Source: Kiloniellales bacterium
GTDB taxonomy: Bacteria; Pseudomonadota; Alphaproteobacteria; Kiloniellales; JAKSBE01
DNA length: 5,669 nt
Assembly (NCBI GenBank): GCA_030067055.1
Contig: JASJAL010000324.1
Coordinates: forward strand, 1-5,669
Direction of reading: 5' to 3'
Part shown: positions 1 to 5,669 of the stretch, piece by piece
How positions within the stretch are numbered: the first letter of the stretch is position 1
How the letters are laid out: every line of letters starts with the position of its first letter
Notes under the pieces: generated by a model
Database searches by the model: none
Told to the model about the DNA's origin: nothing
What the model saw: only the letters and a program-made list of their open reading frames with translations
Translations under genes and position numbers: made by a program

Positions 1-330
1 ATGACCATCAACGGTGCGGCGATGGACATGAACGTCATCAACGAACAAGTCAAAAGCGGTGTTTGGGAACGTTGGCGTATCCGCTCCAATCAGGGCGAAC
101 ACCCGTTTCATGTGCACGGTTGTTCCTTCTTGATCGAACAAATAGAAGGCGCGGTCGCCCCGCCCGATCAACGCGGTTGGAAAGATACAGTGGTTTTGGA
201 TGACGACGATTGGTCCGAAATCGTTGTTCGCTTTGATCATCTGGCGACCGAGCAATACCCCTACATGTATCACTGCCACATCCTGGAACATGAAGATCGC
301 GGCATGATGGGGCAGTTCACGGTGAGCTGA
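1..330 (+). CDS. CueO-type multicopper oxidase, C-terminal part (5' end outside window)
   Basis: This is the C-terminal 109 residues of a type-2 multicopper oxidase, a family that oxidises substrates such as Cu(I) and reduces oxygen to water, usually in the periplasm. The copper ligands expected in the last cupredoxin domain are all visible: HPFHVHG (His34, His37, His39 of the fragment) and HCHILEHEDRGMM (His91, Cys92, His93, His97, Met102). By family analogy His34, Cys92, His97 and Met102 hold the type 1 copper and the other histidines the type 2/3 cluster. The conserved GWKDTV segment at residues 59-64 also matches CueO-like proteins. The ATG at base 1 is almost certainly internal, because the TINGxxxDMN segment that follows lies well inside the third domain of CueO relatives. 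The gene ends with TGA at 328-330. GC is about 53% and third-position GC about 63%, well below the genes to the right. The family call is firm, but a copper-tolerance role is inferred since the N-terminus and neighbours are not visible. Confidence 0.93.
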   Translation: MTINGAAMDMNVINEQVKSGVWERWRIRSNQGEHPFHVHGCSFLIEQIEGAVAPPDQRGWKDTVVLDDDDWSEIVVRFDHLATEQYPYMYHCHILEHEDRGMMGQFTVS

Positions 331-577
331 CGTCGCATAAACGTCGGCCATCAACTCCATTCAGCCACGGCACTGTAGAGCCGCTAGGCCGAGTCGCTTG
401 GAATGAAATGTGATCCTGGCGGAGGGTGCTAACCGCCGAGCACAGTGCGCTCGTCCTGGATTCCGCCAAGGGTCATTCTCGCTCTTCCCGAGGCGCGCGA
501 GCAAACGTCCGATTCTCCTGCAGACCCGGACTTTCTCCGGGGGTAGCTAGGCCGGTTCAGATTTGTGAGTCCGCGCC
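331..577. other. Intergenic region between convergent genes, no gene seen
   Basis: These 247 bases separate the end of the oxidase gene (+) from the end of the small gene on the minus strand. I see no open frame with a ribosome binding site, no tRNA cloverleaf and no repeat array. Several short inverted repeats are present: GGCGG 418-422 with CCGCC 433-437, CTCGC 478-482 with GCGAG 497-501, and the hairpin at 525-541 listed separately. They may serve transcription termination between the convergent genes, but none is followed by a clear T-run. Confidence 0.5.
525..541. terminator. Possible terminator hairpin without T-tract
   Basis: CCCGGA (525-530) and TCCGGG (536-541) form a perfect six-pair GC-rich stem around the loop CTTTC. 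It lies 37 bases beyond the stop of the small minus-strand gene and about 195 bases beyond the oxidase stop, so it could end transcription in either direction. Neither side carries a T-run, so it is not a canonical Rho-independent terminator, and a chance hairpin is possible in GC-rich DNA. Confidence 0.25.
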
Positions 578-781
578 CTAGACGACGGTGGGGGTTGCTT
601 TCTTCGGCCAGGCCTCTTGGCGCTTCGCCAGGTCGGCCTTGGACGTCGCTTGGGAGCGGATGTAGCCGATGAAGACCGTGGAGCCCCGTGCCGTGGCGTC
701 GGCGTGGAGCGGCCGGCTGCGGTCAATCTTGGCGTCTCCAGGGTGCTGGAAGGCGCCGTTCTGCTGATTTTCTACGGTCAT
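578..781 (-). CDS. Small hypothetical protein, 67 aa
   Basis: I do not recognise this protein. The case that it is a real gene rests on three things seen in the sequence. First, a perfect AGGAGG sits at 789-794, seven bases before the ATG at 779-781. Second, about 84% of codons end in G or C, as expected for a gene in a high-GC genome. Third, an AT-rich stretch suited to a promoter lies just upstream. The product is soluble-looking, with no signal peptide, membrane segment, cysteine or recognisable metal motif. Residues 1-35 are polar and look flexible. The middle has a short hydrophobic core (STVFIGYIRSQATSKADL) and the tail is lysine-rich (AKRQEAWPKKA). It lies downstream of purH on the same strand, with 153 bases between purH and its start, so it probably has its own promoter. 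An overlapping plus-strand frame (617-820, TTG start) lacks a ribosome binding site and is less likely. Confidence 0.62.
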   Translation of the reverse strand: MTVENQQNGAFQHPGDAKIDRSRPLHADATARGSTVFIGYIRSQATSKADLAKRQEAWPKKATPTVV

Positions 782-788
782 CGCCTGC

Positions 789-794
789 CCTCCT
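789..794 (-). promoter_or_regulatory. Strong Shine-Dalgarno for the small gene
   Basis: On the minus strand this reads AGGAGG, a full match to the anti-Shine-Dalgarno core, with seven bases to the ATG of the 67-residue gene. It is the strongest ribosome binding site in the window and the main reason for accepting that small gene. Confidence 0.7.
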
Positions 795-842
795 ATGATG
801 TCGAGGCTCCAGGCTTCTGACTTTAGGCCTAATTCGTGAAAG

Positions 843-848
843 ATTATA
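843..848 (-). promoter_or_regulatory. Candidate -10 box (TATAAT) for the small gene
   Basis: The minus strand reads TATAAT here, identical to the sigma-70 consensus -10 element. The bases 16-19 upstream (around 865-873, reading GCGGTA-like) do not resemble TTGACA and there is no TGn extension. In such AT-rich DNA the hexamer can occur by chance, so this is a weak call. Confidence 0.25.
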
Positions 849-903
849 TAATTACTATGCCAAAATACCGCATCAATATTTGGCTATTATTACATCTACT
901 TAT

Positions 904-920
904 AATATTCGTACAATATT
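904..920. repeat. Paired AATATT inverted/direct repeat
   Basis: AATATT at 904-909 and again at 915-920 are separated by CGTAC, a start-to-start spacing of 11 bases, close to one helical turn. Because AATATT is its own reverse complement, the pair is both a direct and an inverted repeat. A third copy lies at 875-880. Such spacing suits a dimeric DNA-binding protein, but the base composition alone makes these hexamers fairly likely. Confidence 0.35.
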
Positions 921-934
921 GAATAAATTGACAC

Positions 935-2536
935 TCAGTGCCGGAAGTGCCGCATGCCGGTGAAGGCCATGGCCAGGCCGGCCTCGTCGGCGGCGGCGAT
1001 GACCTCGTCGTCGCGGATCGAGCCGCCAGGCTGGATCACCGAGGTGGCACCGGCCTCGACCGCCACCAGCAGGCCGTCGGCGAAGGGGAAGAAGGCGTCC
1101 GAGGCGACCGCCGATCCTTGTGTGCGGGACGCAGTCTCCCCGGCGGCCTCGGCGGCGTCGCGGGACTTGCGGGCGGCGATGCGCGCGGCGTCGACCCGGC
1201 TCATCTGCCCCGCCCCGATGCCGACCGTGGCGCCATCCTTGGCGTAGACGATGGTGTTGGACTTGACGTGCTTGGCGACCCGGAAGGCGAAGATCAGGTC
1301 GGCCAGTTCCTCCGGACTCGGTTGCCGCTTGGTCACGACCCTGAGGTCGGCCGGGGCAATTCGCCCAGCGTCGCGGCCCTGCACTAGGTAGCCGCCCGAC
1401 AGGGCTTTGATGGTCAGGCCCGCGGCTGCCGGGTCGGGCAGCCCCTCGGTCAGCAGCAGGCGCAGGTTCTTCTTGCGCGCGAAGACCGCCTTCGCGGCCT
1501 CGTCGGCGCCGGGGGCGATCACCACCTCGACGAAGAGCTCGGCGATCTCCGCCGCCGTCGGCTCGTCCAGCGGCCGGTTGGCGGCGACGATGCCGCCGTA
1601 GGCGCTGACCGGGTCGCAGGCCAGGGCCCGGCGGTAAGCCTCGTGCAGGCTCGCCGCCTCGGCCACGCCGCAGGGGTTGGCGTGCTTGATGATCGCGATC
1701 GCCGGGGCCTCGAACTCGGCGGCCAGCTCGAAGGCGGCATCGGTGTCGTTGAGGTTGTTGTAGCTCAGTTCCTTGCCCTGAACCTGGACCGCCGCGGCGA
1801 CGCCGGCCCGCGGCGTCACCGGCCCGGAGAGCGCGGCGTAGAAGGCGGCCTCCTGGTGCGGGTTCTCGCCGTAGCGCAGGCTCTGGAGCCGCCGACCTGA
1901 GATCAGCAAGCTCTCGGGCAGGGCCTCGCCCTGCTGCTCGGCCAGCCAGTTGGCGATGGCGCTGTCGTAGGCCGCGGTGTGGGCGTAGACCTTGCCGGCC
2001 AGGCGACGGCGCAGCGCCAGCGTCGTGCCGCCTTCATGCTTCTCTAGCACCGCCAGCAGCCGGTCGTAGTCGGCCGGGTCGACGACGACGGTGACCCAGT
2101 CGTGGTTCTTGGCCGCGGCACGCAGCATCGCCGGCCCACCGATGTCGATGTTTTCGACGCAGGTCGCGAAGTCGGCGCCCGAGGCGACGGTCTGGGTGAA
2201 GGGGTAGAGGTTGACCACCACCAGGTCGATCGGCGCGATCTCCTGTTCTTTCATGGCTTCGCTGTGGCTCTCCAGGTCCCGCCGCGCCAGGATGCCGCCG
2301 TGGATCTTCGGATGCAGGGTCTTGACCCGCCCGTCCATGATCTCGGGAAAACTGGTGTGGGCCGAGACCTCGGTCACCTCGACCCCCGCCGCCGTCAGTG
2401 CCTTGGCCGAGCCGCCGGTCGACAGGATCTCGATGCCGCGCGCGGCCAGTTGCTTGCCGAGCTCGGCGAGTCCGGTCTTGTCCGAGACGGAAATCAGGGC
2501 GCGGCGGATCGGAAGGTCTTGAGGTGTATCCGGCAT
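935..2536 (-). CDS. purH: Bifunctional AICAR formyltransferase / IMP cyclohydrolase
   Basis: This cytoplasmic enzyme performs the last two steps of purine synthesis: AICAR is formylated using 10-formyltetrahydrofolate, then FAICAR is cyclised to IMP. The N-terminal IMP cyclohydrolase (MGS-like) domain is marked by ISVSDKTGL (residues 15-23), STGGS (39-43) and [13 protein letters not shown] (69-81). The transformylase domain carries the hallmark KHANPCG, with the catalytic-type Lys284-His285 pair, then [30 protein letters not shown] and a C-terminal [11 protein letters not shown]...FTGMRHFRH ending. The length of 533 residues is close to the usual 520-535. I chose the ATG at 2534-2536 because homology begins directly after it. 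The frame stays open to 2626, but those 30 extra residues are not family-like. The ribosome binding site is weak (GAGCGAGAG just upstream). The gene is third in the cluster with rpe and the lyase-like gene, 108 bases after the latter. A stem at 2611-2639 in that gap could modulate read-through. Confidence 0.97.
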   Translation of the reverse strand: MPDTPQDLPIRRALISVSDKTGLAELGKQLAARGIEILSTGGSAKALTAAGVEVTEVSAHTSFPEIMDGRVKTLHPKIHGGILARRDLESHSEAMKEQEIAPIDLVVVNLYPFTQTVASGADFATCVENIDIGGPAMLRAAAKNHDWVTVVVDPADYDRLLAVLEKHEGGTTLALRRRLAGKVYAHTAAYDSAIANWLAEQQGEALPESLLISGRRLQSLRYGENPHQEAAFYAALSGPVTPRAGVAAAVQVQGKELSYNNLNDTDAAFELAAEFEAPAIAIIKHANPCGVAEAASLHEAYRRALACDPVSAYGGIVAANRPLDEPTAAEIAELFVEVVIAPGADEAAKAVFARKKNLRLLLTEGLPDPAAAGLTIKALSGGYLVQGRDAGRIAPADLRVVTKRQPSPEELADLIFAFRVAKHVKSNTIVYAKDGATVGIGAGQMSRVDAARIAARKSRDAAEAAGETASRTQGSAVASDAFFPFADGLLVAVEAGATSVIQPGGSIRDDEVIAAADEAGLAMAFTGMRHFRH

Positions 2537-2610
2537 CTCTCGCTCGCGGCTGTCTTTCTGGGAAATCCATCGCAGTCGCAGGGCGACGGATGGCAGTGCT
2601 TTACGAAGGC

Positions 2611-2639
2611 GGGCCGACGCGGTCAAGGCGCGGCCGCCC
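2611..2639 (-). other. Hairpin between the lyase-like gene and purH
   Basis: On the minus strand, starting six bases past the lyase-like stop codon, GGGC and then CGCG pair with CGCG and then GCCC, with a three-by-three internal loop and the apical loop CCTTGAC. There is no following T-run, so it is not a standard terminator. It could protect the upstream mRNA end or attenuate transcription into purH. The stem is imperfect and lies in GC-rich DNA, so chance is a serious alternative. Confidence 0.25.
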
Positions 2640-2644
2640 TTTCC

Positions 2645-4375
2645 TCATCCGCCGCGCGGCGCCTCGCGGCGCAGGGCCCACTTGACCGCCGTGACGCCGG
2701 CCTCGGTGGTGCCGCGGGCGACGATCTGCTGGCAGCGCCGGGGCTGGCCCCTCTCACCCAGGTAGACGCCGTCTTCCAGGGCCAGGGTCGCGCCGCGCAG
2801 GCGCAGGCGCCAGCCGCCGCCCTTGGGCAGGCGCAGCAGCACGGCGTCGCCGGTCTGCAGCAGGCTGGCCTGGACGCCGGGGTGCAGGTGGAAGCGCAGG
2901 GCGAAGTCCAGACCGCCGGCGTCCTTGCCTTCCAGGCGATCCTCGCCGCGCAGATCCTCGCCGCTGTCGGCCAGGTAGAGCCTGCGGTGATGGATCACTC
3001 CGTGGGGGGCGGCATAGCCGTCGTGGCTCAGCTCCAGCCAGATTCCGCCCTCGCCTTCCTGGCGCCTACAGATCACGGTGCTCGGCCTGCGGCCCAGGCC
3101 GCCACCGGTCAGCACCGCCGAGGAGTTGGTCTCGGCGACGATCAGGGTGGAATGCGCGGAGGTGCCCCGGGCCGCCGTTGCCAGGTCGTCGTCGGCCTCG
3201 AAGGTGCCGCAGTTGACGATCAGTCGTTCGCGCCCGACGCTCATCTCGAAGGACAGGGTCCCGGCGTGGGCGCGGCGGTCGTGGGCCGGCTCCGGCGGTG
3301 CGCCGGCATCGACCAGGACCAGGCTGCGCCCGGCCTCGAGCCGCTGGAAACCGGTCTGCGGTGCCGACATCAGGGGCTTGCTGCGCCGGCTGGCGCGCTG
3401 CAGCAGGCTGTCGATCAGCCAGGGCGTCTCCTCGTTGCCGCCGTTGAACAGGCCCAGGCCGCCGTCGCCGTGGCGGAGCAGGCGCAGCACCGCGGCCATG
3501 CGCTCGATGGCCAGCTGCAGGTCGGGCGGCACCGGCACCTCGGCGACCAGCAGCAGGGCGCGGATGTCGACCAGGTCCCGCAGCACCTGCAACTGAACGC
3601 TCGGGCAGCGCTCGGCCTGGCCGCCGTCGAGCTGGACCTGGCGGTGAATCTCCTGCAGCAGCAGCTGCTGACCGCGGGCCAGCCAGGGCTGGCCGTCCGG
3701 CAGGCTGATGCCGGCGAAGATCAGGCCCTTGGCCGCAGAGATCAGCTCGGCGCCGCAGAGCCCGGCCGGCAGGACCCGGGCCAGGTGCTGGGCCTGGCGG
3801 CCGGCCGACTGCAGCAGGGTCTGGCGGAACAAGATGTCCGCGCTGGCGGCAAAGAACTCGTAGAGTCCGAACCAGGACGACAGGCGCTGGCCGATGGCCT
3901 CGGGGTGCCAGGCCAGAGGATGCCAGTCGCGGTGCTCCTCGATCCAGGACGCCGTCAGCTCCCGGGCCCGGCGCCGCGCGGCATCGCCGCCGGCGGTGCG
4001 CAGGTCGCGCAGCCAGTCGAAGCCGTGCAGGGCGAGCAGGACCGTCTGGCCCAGTCCGGAGGGATGCCAGGGCGGCGCGATTTCCGGATAGGGCCGGCCC
4101 TTTATCACCAGCCCGCCCTCCAGGATCCGGCGGCCGGCCTCGGCGCTGCCCGGCCAGGGGTCGCTGAACACGATCCGCGGTGCGACCACGGCGCGGCCGT
4201 TCAAGGTCCAACGGTAGAGCGGCAGGGCGAAGAAGGGAGTCTTGGCGGCGTAGATCAGGGCGCCGAACTTGATCTCGCCGGACAGGCGGCGGAAGCCGCG
4301 CCTCGGGCTCGCCCGGCTGGATCCCTGGCTCGAAGGCCGGGCCGCAGGCCGGCCGCTGTTGACGGCGTCGGCCAT
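2645..4375 (-). CDS. Heparinase II/III family protein
   Basis: The 576-residue product matches the heparinase II/III-like polysaccharide lyase family: an alpha-helical N-terminal part followed by a beta-rich C-terminal part. Visible marks are [19 protein letters not shown] (about 150-169), [11 protein letters not shown] (310-320), NCGT (388-391), the family-typical RGTSAHSTL (403-411, His408), and HDGY followed by IHHRRLYL with a LRGEDRLEG segment (from His451). Known relatives cleave acidic polysaccharides such as heparin or alginate by beta-elimination, but the substrate here cannot be read from sequence. The N-terminus ([17 protein letters not shown]) is Arg/Ser/Pro-rich with no typical signal peptide; a moderately hydrophobic stretch lies near residues 37-56. 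The start at 4373-4375 is supported by its TGATG overlap with the rpe stop, suggesting translational coupling, and no strong ribosome binding site is seen. The frame extends open to 4942, but only because it shadows rpe. Its place between rpe and purH suggests a housekeeping or envelope role rather than scavenging of external glycans. Confidence 0.88.
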   Translation of the reverse strand: MADAVNSGRPAARPSSQGSSRASPRRGFRRLSGEIKFGALIYAAKTPFFALPLYRWTLNGRAVVAPRIVFSDPWPGSAEAGRRILEGGLVIKGRPYPEIAPPWHPSGLGQTVLLALHGFDWLRDLRTAGGDAARRRARELTASWIEEHRDWHPLAWHPEAIGQRLSSWFGLYEFFAASADILFRQTLLQSAGRQAQHLARVLPAGLCGAELISAAKGLIFAGISLPDGQPWLARGQQLLLQEIHRQVQLDGGQAERCPSVQLQVLRDLVDIRALLLVAEVPVPPDLQLAIERMAAVLRLLRHGDGGLGLFNGGNEETPWLIDSLLQRASRRSKPLMSAPQTGFQRLEAGRSLVLVDAGAPPEPAHDRRAHAGTLSFEMSVGRERLIVNCGTFEADDDLATAARGTSAHSTLIVAETNSSAVLTGGGLGRRPSTVICRRQEGEGGIWLELSHDGYAAPHGVIHHRRLYLADSGEDLRGEDRLEGKDAGGLDFALRFHLHPGVQASLLQTGDAVLLRLPKGGGWRLRLRGATLALEDGVYLGERGQPRRCQQIVARGTTEAGVTAVKWALRREAPRGG

Positions 4376-4377
4376 CA
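4373..4377 (-). promoter_or_regulatory. TGATG stop-start overlap (translational coupling)
   Basis: The minus strand reads TGATG: the TGA of rpe shares its last base with the ATG of the lyase-like gene. With no strong ribosome binding site for the second gene, termination-reinitiation is the likely way it is translated, which ties its output to rpe. Confidence 0.7.
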
Positions 4378-5037
4378 CGGACCGCGCAGCCGGCGGATGT
4401 TCCCGGCGTAGGCCGAGGCGCCGCCCTTGAAGGTGGCTGTGCCGGCGACCAGGACGTCGGCGCCGGCGGCGATGGCCTGGGGCGCGGTCTCGAAGTTGAT
4501 GCCGCCGTCGACCTCCAGGTCGATCGTCAATCCCAGGGCGTCGATTCGCTCGCGCAGCGCGGTCAGCTTCTCGAGCGCGCCGGGGATGAAGGACTGGCCG
4601 CCGAAGCCCGGATTGACGCTCATCACCAGGATCAGATCGACGTCCTCCAGCACGTGGTCGATGGCGGAGAGCGGCGTCGCCGGATTCAGCGAGACCCCGG
4701 CCTTCTTGCCCAGGGCGCGGATCGCCTGCAGGCTGCGGTGCAGGTGCGGCCCGGCTTCCGGATGGATCGTGATCACGTCGGACCCGGCCTCGGCGAAGGC
4801 CTCGAGGAAGGGATCGGCCGGCGCGATCATCAGATGGGTGTCGAAGGTCAGCGCCGAGAGCGGCCTGAGCGCCCGCACCATGTCGGGCCCGAAGGTCAGG
4901 TTGGGGACGAAGTGGCCGTCCATGACGTCGAGGTGGATCCAATCCGCCCCGGCCTCTGTGACCGCCTTGACCTCCTCGCCGAGCCGCGCGAAGTCGGCAG
5001 CGAGGATCGACGGCGCGATTCGCACCTTCCCTGCCAT
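4375..5037 (-). CDS. rpe: Ribulose-phosphate 3-epimerase
   Basis: This cytoplasmic TIM-barrel enzyme interconverts D-ribulose 5-phosphate and D-xylulose 5-phosphate in the pentose phosphate pathway (and the Calvin cycle, if present). The protein is 220 residues, the normal length. All expected active-site residues are visible: Ser10 in IAPSIL, His35 and Asp37 with Met39 in [12 protein letters not shown], His68 in DTHLMI, Met139 in [11 protein letters not shown] and the acid/base Asp177 in EVDGGIN. The phosphate-binding glycines follow in GTATFKG near the end. The start ATG at 5035-5037 fits the family N-terminus, and an in-frame TAG nine bases upstream rules out extension. No Shine-Dalgarno is evident before it, so a leaderless or weakly initiated mRNA is possible. 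It is the first gene of the minus-strand cluster; its TGA overlaps the next ATG by one base. It is divergent from the NYN-domain gene. Confidence 0.97.
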   Translation of the reverse strand: MAGKVRIAPSILAADFARLGEEVKAVTEAGADWIHLDVMDGHFVPNLTFGPDMVRALRPLSALTFDTHLMIAPADPFLEAFAEAGSDVITIHPEAGPHLHRSLQAIRALGKKAGVSLNPATPLSAIDHVLEDVDLILVMSVNPGFGGQSFIPGALEKLTALRERIDALGLTIDLEVDGGINFETAPQAIAAGADVLVAGTATFKGGASAYAGNIRRLRGP

Positions 5038-5184
5038 GTCAAGCTAGGTATCAGCATGCCTGGAGTCGCGCAAGCCGCGGCGCGGTCGGGCGAGTCACAA
5101 TGTGTGCTCGAGGATGATTTGCCGCATAATGCCCCTCTCTCCGCCGCGCGACCCACGGCCGATGCAAAGCTTGCAAGGAACGCG
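5038..5184. promoter_or_regulatory. Divergent promoter region between rpe and the NYN-domain gene
   Basis: The 147 bases between two divergent starts must hold the promoters for both genes unless the NYN gene is read through from elsewhere. On the minus strand a weak candidate is CTTGCG (5069-5074), 16 bases, GATACC (5047-5052). It would place the start of transcription only a few bases before the rpe ATG. On the plus strand CATAAT (5125-5130) resembles a -10 box but has no convincing -35. The centre (5070-5100) is GC-rich with the palindrome CCGCGG. No recognised operator motif is seen. Confidence 0.4.
5163..5175 (+). repeat. Inverted repeat next to the ribosome binding site of the NYN gene
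   Basis: TGCAA (5163-5167) and TTGCA (5171-5175) are perfect inverted arms around AGC. The right arm abuts and shares one base with the AAGGAA Shine-Dalgarno at 5175-5180. It could be a small operator or an RNA stem affecting initiation. At five pairs it may well be chance. Confidence 0.3.
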
Positions 5185-5669
5185 ATGACCGACACCGATC
5201 TGGACTACAGCCTGGCCCTGTTCTGCGACTTCGAGAACGTTGCCCTCGGCGTGCGCGATGCGAAAATCCCGAAGTTCGACATGCAGTTGGTCCTCGAGCG
5301 GCTGCTGCTGAAGGGCAGCATCGTGGTCAAGAAGGCCTACTGCGACTGGGAGCGCTACAAGCAGTTCAAGCCGACCATGCACGAGGCCGCCTTCGAGCTG
5401 ATCGAGATCCCGCACACCCGGCAGTCCGGTAAGAACTCGGCCGACATCCGCATGGTCGTCGATGCCCTCGACCTCTGCTACACCAAGGAGCACATCGACA
5501 CTTTCGTGATCATCAGCGGCGATTCGGACTTCTCGCCCCTGGTCAGCAAGCTGCGCGAGAACGACAAGACGGTGATCGGCGTCGGGGTGAAGAACAGCAC
5601 CTCGGACCTGCTGATGAACAACTGCGACGAGTTCATCTTCTACGACGACCTGGTCCGTGCCAGCGCCTC
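5185..5669 (+). CDS. NYN domain (LabA-like/PIN fold) putative ribonuclease, N-terminal part
   Basis: The first 161 residues form an NYN domain, a PIN-like metal-dependent nuclease fold found in bacterial LabA/DUF88-type proteins. The expected acidic pocket residues are seen: Asp15 in LFCDFENV (with Asn18), Asp87 in KNSADIRMVVDAL, and Asp113 and Asp115 in ISGDSDFSPLV. A later segment, GVGVKNSTSDLLMNNCDEFIFYDDL (from residue 132), is typical of the end of this domain. Many relatives carry a C-terminal OST-HTH/LOTUS RNA-binding domain, which would lie past the window edge. The ATG at 5185-5187 has AAGGAA (5175-5180) four bases upstream, and no in-frame ATG lies in the 60 or so bases before it. 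The gene is divergent from rpe. RNA cleavage is inferred from the intact acidic residues; the target is unknown. The 3' end is missing. Confidence 0.92.
   Translation, partial: MTDTDLDYSLALFCDFENVALGVRDAKIPKFDMQLVLERLLLKGSIVVKKAYCDWERYKQFKPTMHEAAFELIEIPHTRQSGKNSADIRMVVDALDLCYTKEHIDTFVIISGDSDFSPLVSKLRENDKTVIGVGVKNSTSDLLMNNCDEFIFYDDLVRASA

Larger units (their letters stand above)
831..934. promoter_or_regulatory. AT-rich intergenic island (about 25% GC)
   Basis: I count 26 G or C in 104 bases, against roughly 70% GC in the adjoining purH. It starts directly after the purH stop and leads to the small gene at 578-781. It contains AATATT three times (875-880, 904-909, 915-920). It also has a perfect minus-strand TATAAT (843-848), about 60 bases before the small gene's ATG, but no good -35 box 16-19 bases away from it. 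It probably contains a promoter for the small gene. AT-rich DNA of this sort is also typical of binding by xenogeneic silencers such as MucR or H-NS types, which is inference only. Confidence 0.45.

Noticed and set aside
1..3. ATG at base 1 as the true start of the oxidase gene
   Set aside because: The following residues align with the inside of the third cupredoxin domain of CueO-type proteins, so the gene must begin outside the window.
540..575. tRNA-like bits (GTAGCTAGGCCGG, GGTTCAGATT)
   Set aside because: No acceptor, anticodon and T arms can be paired into a cloverleaf around them.
617..820. Plus-strand 67-codon frame overlapping the small minus-strand gene
   Set aside because: It starts with TTG, has no ribosome binding site, and the minus-strand frame has AGGAGG and better third-position GC.
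928..933. Perfect TTGACA (-35 box) on the plus strand
   Set aside because: The expected -10 position lies in purH coding DNA (near 951-956) and does not match, and there is no plus-strand gene to serve.
2537..2626. 30-residue N-terminal extension of PurH
   Set aside because: The residues do not resemble the family, and the ATG at 2536 gives the usual length.
2102..4411. A 769-codon open frame on the plus strand
   Set aside because: It runs antisense to purH and the lyase-like gene, which have firm homology. Its product is a low-complexity Gly/Ala/Gln/Arg-rich sequence, as expected when high-GC genes are read in the opposite frame.
4376..4942. N-terminal extension of the lyase-like frame upstream of 4375
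   Set aside because: This part lies within rpe in another frame and its product is Arg/Pro/Gly-rich. The TGATG start fits the family better.
5095..5493. Minus-strand 132-codon frame
   Set aside because: It is antisense to the NYN-domain gene, whose motifs and ribosome binding site are clear.

Overview
The window looks like a stretch of a high-GC alphaproteobacterial chromosome. I infer this from the roughly 70% GC of the core genes (two sampled 60-base lines in purH and the lyase gene are each about 73%) and from the order rpe - heparinase II/III-like gene - purH, which I recall as recurrent in that class. I would guess a Rhodospirillales-like or Kiloniellales-like lineage, but the sequence alone does not settle genus or family.

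Layout from left to right. Bases 1-330 (+) are the 3' end of a CueO-type multicopper oxidase gene, cut by the window edge. It has clearly lower GC and a different codon usage from everything to its right. Bases 331-577 hold no gene I can support, only a short GC-rich hairpin. Bases 578-781 (-) are a probable small gene for an unrecognised 67-residue protein, with a perfect AGGAGG ribosome binding site. Bases 831-934 are a very AT-rich island (about 25% GC) carrying three AATATT hexamers. It separates this left-hand, accessory-looking part from the core operon.

Bases 935-5037 (-) are a three-gene cluster transcribed right to left: rpe (ribulose-phosphate 3-epimerase), a heparinase II/III-family gene whose start codon overlaps the rpe stop in a TGATG junction, and, 108 bases further on, purH (the bifunctional enzyme for the last two steps of IMP synthesis). 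Rpe feeds the pentose phosphate pool that supplies ribose 5-phosphate and hence PRPP, and PurH completes the purine ring, so these two genes have a metabolic link. The lyase-like protein between them has no obvious role in either pathway and no evident signal peptide. Bases 5038-5184 are a divergent intergenic region. Bases 5185-5669 (+) are the 5' part of an NYN/LabA-like (PIN-fold) putative ribonuclease gene that runs off the right edge.

I found no CRISPR array, insertion sequence, tRNA, rRNA or phage gene, and no clear evidence of a new multi-gene defence or mobile system. The least explained parts are the small 578-781 gene with its AT-rich upstream island, and the conserved but functionally obscure lyase-like gene inside the rpe-purH cluster.
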